This document shows, in pieces, positions 7,715 through 15,747 of a stretch of 50,671 bases of DNA. Numbering within the stretch: the first letter of the stretch is position 1; each line of letters opens with the position of its first letter. The stretch is from Oscillospiraceae bacterium (lineage in GTDB: Bacteria; Bacillota; Clostridia; Oscillospirales; Oscillospiraceae), in the NCBI GenBank assembly GCA_016286665.1, contig JAEETX010000012.1, positions 1 to 50,671 of the forward strand. Direction: 5' to 3'. The notes under the pieces are model-generated. The model saw only the letters and a program-made list of their open reading frames with translations. It made no database searches and was not told the DNA's origin. The position numbers were made by a program, and so were the translations under genes.

Positions 7715-7739
7715 TCCGGCATATGTAATACCCGGATCA
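7712..7739 (+). terminator. Possible terminator hairpin after the redox operon
   Basis: TGATCCGG (7712-7719) and CCGGATCA (7732-7739) are perfect reverse complements around a 12-nt loop that overlaps the permease stop codon. No U-tract follows, so it may protect the mRNA end rather than terminate transcription. Confidence 0.35.
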
Positions 7740-7778
7740 TGGACCGCGAAGGGGAGACGCTGCATTTTTGCGAAGGCG

Positions 7779-9131
7779 TCATTGCAGCTTGCCGGAGTCC
7801 GGCCGTATGCGGCGCTGCATGTGCCGGTATGCGGGCAGAAGCAGAAGCATCATCAGGAAAAAGCTCACGTCATAGCTCAGATACACCACGCGCATCGTCT
7901 GAAATACCGGAATGAGCAGCGTGCACCAGAGTACGCGGAACACGGCATAGCACAGGAGCGTGCAGAGCATGGGCCAGAGAGTTTTCCCGAAGCCCTTGAT
8001 CGCGCCGAGCCAGACCTGATTCATGGCGTAGACCACATAGACGGGCAGATTGAACTGTACCGCTTCCCTGGCGTTGTGCAGGATTCCCGGCGAGGTGGTA
8101 AACAGCCGAAGCAAAAGCGGGGCCGCCGCCGTGATCATAAGGCTCATGGGAAAGATGACCGCCCAGCACATGCGAATGCTCCGCTTTACCGCCCCGTCGA
8201 TCCGATCCATGCGTCCGGCGCCGTAATTCTGCCCGACGAAGCCGGTCAGGGCGATGCCGTAGGCGAAGGCGGGGAGATACAGGCAGCCCTCCAGCTTGGC
8301 ATAGAGCGTCATTCCCGCCATGGCGTCCGGCCCGAAGGAATCGATGCAGGTTTGGATCAGCAGGGAAGAAATGCTCATAAACAGCGCCTGCATCCCCGCG
8401 GGCAGTCCGATCTTCAGAATACCAAAGAGCGCTTTCGGGGAAAGCCCTTTTCCCGTCAGGCGCAGCGCACAGCCCTTGTCCAGCGTCATGAGGCGGCGCA
8501 GCAGCAGCGCCGCCAGCAGCCATTGGGAGGCAAGGGTGGCCGCCGCCGCGCCGCGGACCCCTTGATGCAGCCCGATCACCAGCAGCACGTCCAGCGCCAG
8601 GTTCAGCACACAGGAGAAGAAAAAACAGCGCAGCGGACCGCGGCTGTCGCCCAGGGAGCGCAGCACCGCCGCGCCGACATTATAGAAAAGCTGCGCTCCG
8701 ACGCCGCAGCAGACGATCCGAAGATAGACTTCCGCCGTCGGACGCACCGACTCCGGGCAGCGCAGCAGCCCCAAAAGCGCATCGGACGCGGCAAAGCCGA
8801 GGACGGAGAGCACGACGCCGAATGCAAACACCAGGCGAAAGACGCTCGTCATCGTCTGCCGCAGCTTTCCCATGTCCCCCGCGCCGAACAGCTTCGCGGT
8901 CACGGCGCTGACGCCGGAGGAGAAGCCGATGAAAAAGTTGATGAACACGCTCAGCAGCAGCCCGGCGATCCCGGTGGCGGCCAGCGCGCCGGGTTCGCCG
9001 AAATGTCCCAGCACGGCGCAGTCCGCGGCGTTGTAAAGCTCCTGCAGCAGCTGGGTGACCAGAACCGGCAGGGCAAAGGCCAGCAGCGTTTTCCCGATCG
9101 GGCCTTCGTCGACGTGAACGGCTTTTTCCAT
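7779..9131 (-). CDS. MATE-family efflux transporter
   Basis: This 450-residue, twelve-helix exporter is of the multidrug and toxic compound extrusion family. It pumps drugs or cationic metabolites out using a Na+ or H+ gradient. The N-terminus PIGKTLLAFALPVLVTQLLQ is typical, as is the conserved helix GFSSGVSAVTAKLFGAGD. The second half repeats this with FVGQNYGAGRMDRI. It is transcribed away from the LysR gene across a 147-bp shared promoter region, so LysR control is plausible. Its 3' end converges on the permease operon with a 64-bp gap. Confidence 0.95.
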   Translation of the reverse strand: MEKAVHVDEGPIGKTLLAFALPVLVTQLLQELYNAADCAVLGHFGEPGALAATGIAGLLLSVFINFFIGFSSGVSAVTAKLFGAGDMGKLRQTMTSVFRLVFAFGVVLSVLGFAASDALLGLLRCPESVRPTAEVYLRIVCCGVGAQLFYNVGAAVLRSLGDSRGPLRCFFFSCVLNLALDVLLVIGLHQGVRGAAAATLASQWLLAALLLRRLMTLDKGCALRLTGKGLSPKALFGILKIGLPAGMQALFMSISSLLIQTCIDSFGPDAMAGMTLYAKLEGCLYLPAFAYGIALTGFVGQNYGAGRMDRIDGAVKRSIRMCWAVIFPMSLMITAAAPLLLRLFTTSPGILHNAREAVQFNLPVYVVYAMNQVWLGAIKGFGKTLWPMLCTLLCYAVFRVLWCTLLIPVFQTMRVVYLSYDVSFFLMMLLLLPAYRHMQRRIRPDSGKLQ

Positions 9132-9152
9132 CTCTCCGCCCCCCTCCGTTTC

Positions 9153-9209
9153 ATTATATCTCTGCCCGTATCCGCGGGCTATTTCCTGTTTTTTATGGAG
9201 AGATATAAT
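9153..9209. promoter_or_regulatory. Divergent MATE/LysR control region with a symmetric inverted repeat
   Basis: ATTATATCTCT (9153-9163) and AGAGATATAAT (9199-9209) are exact reverse complements 35 nt apart. Each arm contains a consensus -10 hexamer, TATAAT, facing outward: minus strand 9158-9153 toward the MATE gene and plus strand 9204-9209 toward the LysR gene. No good -35 boxes are seen, which fits promoters that need an activator such as the LysR protein. Confidence 0.6.
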
Positions 9210-9278
9210 TATCCGTTATTTCTTCCTTGCGAAAACGGCGGGCATCTGCTATTGTGAGGAGCAAGGGGAGGGATGCAG

Positions 9279-10190
9279 ATGGAACTGCGGCAGCTGGAAT
9301 ACTTTCTGGAGTGCGCCCAGCGCGGCTCCCTGACGCGGGCGGCGGAGGCGCTCTATACGACGCAGCCCCACGTCAGCCAGGTCGTCCGGGCGCTGGAACG
9401 GGAACTGGGCGTGGCGCTGTTTCGCCGCACCGGCAGCGGGATCGTGCTGACCGAGGACGGGGAACGCATCCGCTTTTACGCGGAAAACGCCGTGAAAAAT
9501 GCCGCGCTGATCCGGGACACCGCCGCGGACGCCGGCGGGGAAACGCTGCGTATCGCGGCCAACCCCAGCAGCCGCCTCGCCTATCTGGCAGAGGAGTTTT
9601 TCCGCTCCGACGCTGCGGGGGACATGACGCTCCAATATACGGAGTGCAGTATCGAGCAGATGATGGAGCTGCTGGAGCGCCGCCGGTATGATCTGGGCTT
9701 CCTTTTCGTGCCGGAGCACAAGCTTGCCGCCTTTACCCATCTGGCGCAGCGGCGGCATCTGGCGTATCTGCCGCTGCTGCAAAGCGATCTGGTGCTCCAC
9801 TGCGGCCCCGCCAGCCCCTTTTACGGGCGGGAGCACGTGACGCCGGAGGAGCTGAACGGTCTGGCCTGCGTTCAGATGGAGGACGATTTCTTCTCTCTGG
9901 AGGAGCTTTTGACGGAGCACGAGGCCTTTCGCAGCGGGAAGTGCGCCCTGCGGAAACGTGTGCGCACCAACAGCGACCACCTGATGCTGGATATGCTGCG
10001 CTCCACGGATTACTGCAACATCGGCAGCTATTGGCTTCGGAACAGCCGCCGGGCTTCCGAGACCTCCCGGGCGCTGATCGAGGGCTTCGAGGGTCGGGTC
10101 GCATTCGGCTGCCTTTCCATCGATAACCGCCCGCTCCGTTCGCCCGCTGCGGCATTCCTGGAACGGCTGCGGGAAGAAATCGGGGAATAA
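9279..10190 (+). CDS. LysR-family transcriptional regulator
   Basis: This 303-residue regulator has the standard N-terminal winged helix-turn-helix: MELRQLEYFLECAQRGSLTR, then AAEALYTTQPHVSQVVRALE and LFRRTGSGIVLTEDG. The remainder is the two-lobed periplasmic-binding-protein-like effector domain. The ATG at 9279 is preferred to that at 9273 because GGGGAGGG ends 6 nt before it and family members start MELRQL. It is divergent from the MATE exporter, a common arrangement in which the LysR protein senses the exported compound. The effector is unknown. Confidence 0.94.
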   Translation: MELRQLEYFLECAQRGSLTRAAEALYTTQPHVSQVVRALERELGVALFRRTGSGIVLTEDGERIRFYAENAVKNAALIRDTAADAGGETLRIAANPSSRLAYLAEEFFRSDAAGDMTLQYTECSIEQMMELLERRRYDLGFLFVPEHKLAAFTHLAQRRHLAYLPLLQSDLVLHCGPASPFYGREHVTPEELNGLACVQMEDDFFSLEELLTEHEAFRSGKCALRKRVRTNSDHLMLDMLRSTDYCNIGSYWLRNSRRASETSRALIEGFEGRVAFGCLSIDNRPLRSPAAAFLERLREEIGE

Positions 10191-10195
10191 CCATC

Positions 10196-10237
10196 CGCGC
10201 CGGGACCGCTTCCCACAGGAGCGATCCCGGCGCGTTT
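10196..10237 (+). terminator. Terminator after the LysR gene
   Basis: CGCGCCGGGA (10196-10205) pairs with TCCCGGCGCG (10225-10234). An inner CGCT/AGCG stem lies beyond a single C/A mismatch, and TTT follows. It begins 6 nt after the LysR stop. The rest of the gap to 10353 shows no gene. Confidence 0.65.
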
Positions 10238-10353
10238 CCGCACAATATTCTGTCTCAGACCTGTGATCCGCAGGAACCGCGGCATGGAAAACCGATCGCC
10301 GGATCCGCGCGCAGCGCCCGGGCCCGAAAGCGTGCGCAGGAATTGCCGGCGTG

Positions 10354-10905
10354 TCAGGACCAGGAACGGTACATGACTTTTGAAAATTCATGGATGATCT
10401 CCGTGATCTTCTCTTTCGGCACCCGCGGGCCGTTGTTGTACCATTCCAGAAGGAGATTCAGAACGCCGGCGTTATGGAGATAGGCGACATAGTAGCGGAC
10501 CGGATCCAGGGACGAACCGAGGGTGAGGTCCACATGGGCGCGGATGAGGAGCGGCAGATAGCTCTGATGGCTCTTGCAGGTGCAGAAACGGCGGATCGTG
10601 GGATTGCTCAGAAACCGCTGGAAATAGGAATCAATGAATGCCCGGTCGACGCCGCCGTCCTCCAGGGGCAGCTCCCATTGGGGAGAGAGGCCGTCGAACA
10701 CTTCTTCCACGCTTTCCCACAGCACCTCCCGGATCAGCTGATCCAGGTATTCATAGTGGGCGTAGAAGGTCGATCTGTTCACGCCTGCCTTCTGACACAG
10801 TTCAACGACCGTGATCTCTTCCGGCTCTTTTGTCCGGAAGAGCTCGAGAAAAGCCTCTTTCAGCGCTTTTTTGCTCTGAATTGTGCGCACCTTCCTGCGA
10901 TCCAT
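10354..10905 (-). CDS. TetR/AcrR-family transcriptional regulator
   Basis: This is a 183-residue regulator. Residues 8-57 form a TetR DNA-binding domain (SKKALKEAFLELF, then ITVVELCQKAGVNRSTFYAHY). The C-terminal region resembles the TetR C-terminal domain common in Clostridia. The ATG at 10905 is chosen because GGGAGGGG lies just upstream and the HTH then starts at the normal distance; the open frame extends further upstream without homology. It is divergent from the hydrogenase operon. The 22-bp palindrome between them is the likely binding site, so it probably controls hydrogenase expression as well as its own. Confidence 0.92.
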   Translation of the reverse strand: MDRRKVRTIQSKKALKEAFLELFRTKEPEEITVVELCQKAGVNRSTFYAHYEYLDQLIREVLWESVEEVFDGLSPQWELPLEDGGVDRAFIDSYFQRFLSNPTIRRFCTCKSHQSYLPLLIRAHVDLTLGSSLDPVRYYVAYLHNAGVLNLLLEWYNNGPRVPKEKITEIIHEFSKVMYRSWS

Positions 10906-10926
10906 ACGGTTTCCCCTCCCGAAAAC

Positions 10927-10948
10927 AAATCCGACAATTGTCGGATTT
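10927..10948. promoter_or_regulatory. 22-bp perfect palindrome, probable TetR operator
   Basis: The sequence is a perfect palindrome with half-site AAATCCGACAA. It lies between the divergent TetR gene and the hydrogenase operon, just upstream of the hydrogenase -35 box and about 10-30 nt into the TetR transcript. Length and symmetry are right for a TetR dimer site. Confidence 0.75.
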
Positions 10949-10954
10949 TGTCTG

Positions 10955-10983
10955 TTGTTTCTCATTATAAGGGCAATTATACT
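10955..10983 (+). promoter_or_regulatory. Promoter for the hydrogenase operon
   Basis: TTGTTT (10955-10960), 17 nt, then TATACT (10978-10983) forms a sigma-70/sigma-A type promoter about 80 nt upstream of the start at 11063. Confidence 0.65.
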
Positions 10984-10992
10984 GATTGTAAA
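10964..10992 (-). promoter_or_regulatory. Promoter for the TetR gene at 10354-10905
   Basis: On the minus strand TTTACA (10992-10987), 17 nt, then TATAAT (10969-10964) is a near-consensus promoter. It overlaps the divergent hydrogenase promoter almost completely, so the two cannot both be occupied. Transcription would run directly into the palindrome. Confidence 0.7.
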
Positions 10993-11062
10993 TGCCTGTT
11001 TCCCAAAACAGGCCGTATGCGCCAACCGGGCAAATACAAAAACCATGTAAAGAGGAAAGACT

Positions 11063-12895
11063 ATGAGCAGACTCAGTATCAGAACCAAAAGTCAGGCTCA
11101 GGAGCTCGTGGACAGCATGTATGCGGGGATGGAGCGGAGGATCGCCGCAAGCCCTTCCGGTCTTTGTCCCATCGACATCACGTTAAGCTTCCTGAATCTG
11201 TGCCACGCGCAATCGTGCGGCAAATGTACCCCCTGCCGGATCGGCCTGGGCAAGCTGTCGGCCCTGCTGAGACAAGTCCTGGACGGGGAAGCCGAAATGG
11301 AAACCCTGGACAGGATCAAACTGACCGCGCAGAACATTGTCGACACTGCTGACTGTGCCATCGGCTTCAACGCCGCCCAGCTGGTCCTCAACGGGATCGC
11401 CGGCTTCGCGGACGATTTCAAGGCGCATATCCAGAACCATCAGTGCCTGGCCTCCCACCGGAATTCCGTGCCCTGCATCACCCTGTGTCCTGCGGGCGTG
11501 GACGTGCCCGGCTACATTTCCCTGATCGCCGACGGCCGTCCGGCGGACGCTGTCCGGCTCATCCGGAAGGACAATCCCTTCCCGACCGCCTGCGCCTATA
11601 TCTGCGAGCATCCCTGCGAAAGCCGCTGCCGCCGCAGCATGATCGACGATCCGATCAATATCCGCGGCCTGAAGAAGTTTGCGGTCAACCAGGCCGGCGA
11701 TGTTCCGCAGCCCGCCTGCGCCGCCCCCACGGGGAAGCGCATCGCCATTATCGGCGGCGGCCCCAGCGGCCTTTCCGCCGCCTACTATCTGCAGCTGATG
11801 GGCCACAGCGCCACCGTGTTCGAGAAGCGGAAGCAGCTGGGCGGCATGCTGCGCTACGGCATTCCCAGCTACCGTTTCCCCCGGGAGAAGCTGGATGCGG
11901 AGATCGCCTCCATCCTGTCCACCGGCGTGGAAGTGAAGACCGGCGTGGATATCGGCAAGGATATCACCATGGAGCAGCTCAAGAACGAATATGACGCCGT
12001 CTATATCGCCATCGGCGCGCATACGGACCGCAAGGCCGGCCTGCCGGGCGAGGACAGCGGCCATGTGACCAGCGCCGTGGAGATCCTGCGCGGCATCGGC
12101 GATTATCAGATGCCGGATTTCACCGGCAAAAAGATCATCGTGATCGGCGGCGGCAACGTCGCTATGGACGTCAACCGCTCCGCCGTTCGCCTGGGCGCGG
12201 AAAAGGTGACCTGCGTCTACCGGCGCCGTCAGGCGGATATGACGGCGCTGCCCGAAGAAGTGGAAGGCGCTCTGGCCGAGGGCGTGGAGCTGCTGACCAT
12301 GATGGCGCCCGTCCGCATCGAGGCGGATGCCGAGGGCAACGCCGTGGCGCTGTGGGTGAAGCCGCAGGTCTCCGGCGCATTCGACAAGGGCGGCCGGCCT
12401 TCTCCCGCCGCTTCCGATATGCCCGAGCAGCGGATCCCGGCGGATCTGATCATCATGGCGATCGGCCAGGGCATCGAATCCCGTCACTTCGAGGAATCCG
12501 GAATCACCGTCAAGCGCGGCAACCTGATGGCAGGCGACGACGCCCAGATCGGCGATGAAAAGGTCTTCGCCGGCGGCGACTGCGTGACCGGTCCCGCCAC
12601 GGCCATCCGGGCCATCGCGGCCGGCAAGGTGGCTGCGGCCAATATCGATGAATATCTGGGCTTCAATCATGAAATCTCCGCCGACGTCATCCTGCCCGAT
12701 CCGAAGATCTGCAGCGTGGTGCAGCGCGGACGCGTAAATCTGACCGAGCGGGAAGCGACCGAGCGGAAAAAGGATTTTGAAGCCATCGAGCATGAGATGA
12801 CCTGCATGCAGGCAAATCTGGAATCCTCCCGCTGCCTGCACTGCGACTTCTTCGGCTTCGGCAACTTCAGAGGAGGGAGAGAGACGAAATGGTAA
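11063..12895 (+). CDS. GltD-type NAD(P)H oxidoreductase subunit with NuoF-type Fe-S tail domain (hydrogenase partner)
   Basis: This 610-residue flavoprotein has two parts. Residues about 30-110 match the C-terminal 4Fe-4S domain of NuoF/HydB, with Cys52-x2-Cys55-x2-Cys58 in SCGKCTPCRIG and Cys98 at the usual distance. The rest is a GltD/NfnB-like dithiol-free oxidoreductase: a cysteine-rich Fe-S region (CITLCPAGVDVPGYI, ICEHPCESRCRR), an FAD-binding motif IIGGGPSGLSAAYYL and an NAD(P)H-binding motif VIGGGNVAMDVNRSA. A YRRRQADM basic segment suggests NADPH. It overlaps the [FeFe] hydrogenase gene by 7 bp. I infer a soluble complex moving electrons between NAD(P)H and the H-cluster. The FMN-binding NuoF core and a HydC-like subunit are absent. 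Confidence 0.87.
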   Translation: MSRLSIRTKSQAQELVDSMYAGMERRIAASPSGLCPIDITLSFLNLCHAQSCGKCTPCRIGLGKLSALLRQVLDGEAEMETLDRIKLTAQNIVDTADCAIGFNAAQLVLNGIAGFADDFKAHIQNHQCLASHRNSVPCITLCPAGVDVPGYISLIADGRPADAVRLIRKDNPFPTACAYICEHPCESRCRRSMIDDPINIRGLKKFAVNQAGDVPQPACAAPTGKRIAIIGGGPSGLSAAYYLQLMGHSATVFEKRKQLGGMLRYGIPSYRFPREKLDAEIASILSTGVEVKTGVDIGKDITMEQLKNEYDAVYIAIGAHTDRKAGLPGEDSGHVTSAVEILRGIGDYQMPDFTGKKIIVIGGGNVAMDVNRSAVRLGAEKVTCVYRRRQADMTALPEEVEGALAEGVELLTMMAPVRIEADAEGNAVALWVKPQVSGAFDKGGRPSPAASDMPEQRIPADLIIMAIGQGIESRHFEESGITVKRGNLMAGDDAQIGDEKVFAGGDCVTGPATAIRAIAAGKVAAANIDEYLGFNHEISADVILPDPKICSVVQRGRVNLTEREATERKKDFEAIEHEMTCMQANLESSRCLHCDFFGFGNFRGGRETKW

Positions 12896-14634
12896 CGCTG
12901 ACGATCGACGGACGGAACTGCACCGTCCCGGAAGGAACCACGATTTTACAGGCGGCGGCTTCCATCGGAATCTGCGTGCCCACCCTCTGCTATCTGAAGG
13001 AGATCAACGAGATTTCCGCCTGCCGCATCTGCGTGGTGGAGGTGGAAGGCTTTGAGCGTCTGGTGCCGGCCTGCACGGAAAAGGTCGCGGAAGGCATGGT
13101 GGTCCACACCAATTCCCACCGCGCCAAGACCGCCCGTGAGACGAACCTGAAGCTCATTCTCTCGCAGCACGACGGGGATTGCACCACCTGCGTGAGGAAT
13201 CAGAACTGCCAGCTGCAGGACCTCGCTTCCGAATTCGGGATCATCGACAATCCCTATCCGAAGGATGTGGCGAAGAACGACTGGCCGGAGAACAGCTATC
13301 TGGTCCGCAAGGCCTCCAAGTGCATCAAGTGCATGCGCTGCATCCAGGTGTGCGACAAGATCCAGACCCTGAAGGTATGGGATGTGATGGGCTCCGGCTC
13401 CCGCACCAATGTGGGCGTGCGCCTGAACCGCAAGTTCACCGAAGCGGACTGCGCCCTGTGCGGCCAGTGCATCACCCACTGTCCGGTGGGCGCGCTCTCC
13501 GTGCGGGACGACACCGCCAAAGTGGTGGAGGCGCTGGAAGATCCTTCCATCACCACGGTGGTGCAGGTCGCCCCGGCCGTGCGCGCCGCTTGGGCGGAGC
13601 ATCTGGGCCTGAGCCGCGAGGAAGCCACGGTCGGCCGTATGGCCGCCGCGCTGAAGGCCCTGGGCTTTGACTATGTCTTTGACACCAACTTCACGGCGGA
13701 CCTGACCATTATGGAGGAGGGAAGCGAATTCATCGAACGCTTCACCCACCGGGATCAGTATAACTGGCCGATGTTCACCTCCTGCTGCCCCGGCTGGGTG
13801 CGCTTCGTGAAATCCCAGTTCCCCGAATACACCACCAACCTCTCCACGGCCAAGTCTCCCCAAGCCATGTTCGGCGCCGTCGCCAAGAGCTTCTTTGCCG
13901 AAAAGATCGGCGTGGACCCCCACAAGATGCGCGTCATTTCCGTCATGCCCTGCACCGCGAAGAAGAGCGAGGCCGATCTGCCCAACCTGAAGGACGCCTG
14001 CGGCGATCCCGACGTGGATGTGGTCATCACGACCCGCGAGCTGGGCCGGCTGCTGAAGAGCTATCACGTGAACGTGAAGGAGCTTGGGGAGCGCGAATTC
14101 GACTCCCCGCTGGGAAGCGGCACCGGCGCCGCCGTCATTTTCGGCGCGACCGGCGGCGTGATGGATGCGGCTCTGCGCAGCGCGTACTACCTGGTCACGG
14201 GGTCCAATCCCCCGGCCGACGCCTTTAAGGAAGTGCGCGGCATGAAGGGCTGGAAGGAAGCCAGCTTCGAAGTCCCCGGCGCCGGAACCGTGCGCGTCGC
14301 CGTCGCCAGCGGCCTGGGCAATACCCGCGCCCTTATGGAAGCGGTGAAGGCCGGGAAGGTCGAATACGACTTCGTGGAGATCATGGCCTGCCCGGGCGGC
14401 TGCGCGGGCGGCGGCGGACAGCCGATCCACGAGGGCGAGGAGCTGGCGGATACCCGCGGCAACGTGCTGTGGAACCTGGATGCCGCCAGCAAGCTGCGGT
14501 ATTCCCACGAGAATCCGGATGTGCTCGCCCTGTATGAGCAGTACCTGGAGAAGCCCCTCGGCCATAAGTCTCACCATCTGCTGCACACCGATCTCACGCA
14601 GTGGGAGATGCCGCTGAACCCGGATCTCCGCTGA
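12889..14634 (+). CDS. hydA: [FeFe] hydrogenase catalytic subunit
   Basis: This 581-residue enzyme catalyses reversible proton reduction to H2. The N-terminus is a NuoG-like module: a 2Fe-2S ferredoxin domain (CVPTLCYLKEINEISACRIC), a His-Cys3 cluster (HDGDCTTCVRNQNC) and two 4Fe-4S clusters (CIKCMRCIQVC, CALCGQCITHC). The H-cluster domain has all three signatures: TSCCPGW with Cys300, MPCTAKKSE with Cys355 and IMACPGGCAGGGGQP with Cys501 and Cys505. The start overlaps the flavoprotein gene by 7 bp with GGAGGGAG upstream, so the two are translationally coupled. Maturation genes hydEFG are not in the window. The likely role is disposal or uptake of reducing power during fermentation. Confidence 0.97.
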   Translation: MVTLTIDGRNCTVPEGTTILQAAASIGICVPTLCYLKEINEISACRICVVEVEGFERLVPACTEKVAEGMVVHTNSHRAKTARETNLKLILSQHDGDCTTCVRNQNCQLQDLASEFGIIDNPYPKDVAKNDWPENSYLVRKASKCIKCMRCIQVCDKIQTLKVWDVMGSGSRTNVGVRLNRKFTEADCALCGQCITHCPVGALSVRDDTAKVVEALEDPSITTVVQVAPAVRAAWAEHLGLSREEATVGRMAAALKALGFDYVFDTNFTADLTIMEEGSEFIERFTHRDQYNWPMFTSCCPGWVRFVKSQFPEYTTNLSTAKSPQAMFGAVAKSFFAEKIGVDPHKMRVISVMPCTAKKSEADLPNLKDACGDPDVDVVITTRELGRLLKSYHVNVKELGEREFDSPLGSGTGAAVIFGATGGVMDAALRSAYYLVTGSNPPADAFKEVRGMKGWKEASFEVPGAGTVRVAVASGLGNTRALMEAVKAGKVEYDFVEIMACPGGCAGGGGQPIHEGEELADTRGNVLWNLDAASKLRYSHENPDVLALYEQYLEKPLGHKSHHLLHTDLTQWEMPLNPDLR

Positions 14635-14666
14635 CCTTCTGCGGGCATAGCCGCAGGAAGCTTTGT

Positions 14667-14682
14667 CTTCCGCCGGCGGAAG
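14667..14682. terminator. Short palindrome downstream of hydA
   Basis: CTTCCGCCGGCGGAAG is a perfect 16-bp palindrome. A second imperfect hairpin, CTGCGG-N6-CCGCAG, lies just upstream at 14639-14656. Together they may form the 3' end of the hydrogenase mRNA. Neither has a U-tract. Confidence 0.35.
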
Positions 14683-14731
14683 CCCCGATCCACGCAGGAG
14701 CGAAGACAGGCGGATCGTTCTGAAATCTGAA

Positions 14732-14763
14732 AAAGGGTGCGCTGCAACCGCAGCGCACCCTTT
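14732..14763. terminator. Bidirectional terminator between hydA and the phosphoesterase
   Basis: AAAGGGTGCGCTGC (14732-14745) and GCAGCGCACCCTTT (14750-14763) form a perfect 14-bp stem with a 4-nt AACC loop. Five T residues follow on the minus strand and three on the plus strand, so it best serves the minus-strand gene ending at 14780 and also backs up hydA. Confidence 0.8.
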
Positions 14764-14779
14764 CCGTCCTTGGGATACT

Positions 14780-15622
14780 TCAGCCCGTCACCGTCAGCAG
14801 GTGCACCGCCCCGGCCATGCCCTGGGAGCCGACGACCTGCAGCTTGCCCGGCGCGAACTCCATTTCGTGATAGCCGTGGACGTGGCCGCAGAGCACCGCC
14901 CGGATGGCGTCGCTTTCTTCGCAGAGAGATACGAACGCCCGGCCCGTTTCGTCCGCCGTCTCCGCGTCGATGTAGAAATAGTCCATGATCCGGTGCATTT
15001 CCTCCCGGCAGGCGTCCGTGGACAGGGGAACGTGGCACAGGAGGATCATGGGCTTTCCCTCTGCGCAGAGGGATTTCAAGGCCTCCAGGTCCTCCGCGGA
15101 GACGGTGCGCTGGCTGTTGTCCACGGCGGCGATGCGGAATCCGTCGAATTCCAGGGTGTGCACGCCCGGCTGCCAGGCCCCGTCGCAGGCTGCCGCCTCA
15201 TGGTTGCCGGGAACGCAGAGGAATTTTCCCTCGTAGGAAGCCAGCATCTTTTTCAGATACCGCTCGCCTGCGGGGTGCATGTGGTCCAGGTTGTCCCCGG
15301 AAAGGAGCAGCGCTTCCGGCTTCAGCTCCCGCGCCAGGGCCATCTGCTTTTCAAAGGCCGCCACGGTGCTGATCTTCTGCGCTTCGCTGTAGGGCTCGTC
15401 GTTCCCCTGGGAAAAGGGCAGCTTTCCTCTGGCGAACTTTTCCTTGAAATCCGCCCAGAGGGCCTCCTGCTTTTCCGTTTCCGAGCGCTCCTCCGGGGTG
15501 CTCAGCTCGTCAGTGGTGCTGATGTGGGTGTCCGAAATGTGCATAAAGAGGTGCTCGCCCCGGACACCGGGGATGGTGAGCCGGTTCCTTTTGAACCAGA
15601 AAAAGCTGTCGTCGATCATCAT
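14780..15622 (-). CDS. Calcineurin-like metallophosphoesterase
   Basis: This 280-residue protein carries the five metal-ligand blocks of the family in order: ISDTHIS (Asp-x-His), LSGDNLDH (Gly-Asp), VPGNHEA (Gly-Asn-His-Glu), LCHVPLS (His) and CGHVHGYHE (Gly-His-x-His). It would use two metal ions to hydrolyse a phosphomonoester or diester. No signal peptide is visible, so it is probably cytosolic. The substrate is not predictable; family members act on nucleotides, phosphoproteins or sugar phosphates. It is convergent with hydA and has its own consensus promoter upstream. Confidence 0.92.
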   Translation of the reverse strand: MMIDDSFFWFKRNRLTIPGVRGEHLFMHISDTHISTTDELSTPEERSETEKQEALWADFKEKFARGKLPFSQGNDEPYSEAQKISTVAAFEKQMALARELKPEALLLSGDNLDHMHPAGERYLKKMLASYEGKFLCVPGNHEAAACDGAWQPGVHTLEFDGFRIAAVDNSQRTVSAEDLEALKSLCAEGKPMILLCHVPLSTDACREEMHRIMDYFYIDAETADETGRAFVSLCEESDAIRAVLCGHVHGYHEMEFAPGKLQVVGSQGMAGAVHLLTVTG

Positions 15623-15655
15623 AGCGCGTCACCTTTCCTTGTCAGTTTTTCTTTC

Positions 15656-15684
15656 AATATAGTTTTTGCCGCCATCCCTGTCAA
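15656..15684 (-). promoter_or_regulatory. Promoter for the metallophosphoesterase
   Basis: On the minus strand TTGACA (15684-15679), 17 nt, then TATATT (15661-15656) lies about 35 nt upstream of the start at 15622. Confidence 0.75.
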
Positions 15685-15696
15685 GAAAAATCCCGC

Positions 15697-15726
15697 TTGC
15701 GCCGGAAGCGGCTTTCTTGTTATTAT
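15697..15726 (+). promoter_or_regulatory. Promoter for the gene at 15748
   Basis: TTGCGC (15697-15702), 18 nt, then TATTAT (15721-15726) sits just before the RBS AAAGGGG. The two divergent promoters in this gap are back to back. Confidence 0.45.
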
Positions 15727-15747
15727 GGAAAGAAAGGGGAAACGAGA

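Noticed and set aside
7782-9257. A 491-codon plus-strand open frame opposite the MATE gene
   Set aside because: It is rich in Arg, His and Gln with no family resemblance, while the minus strand encodes a textbook MATE transporter with its own RBS.
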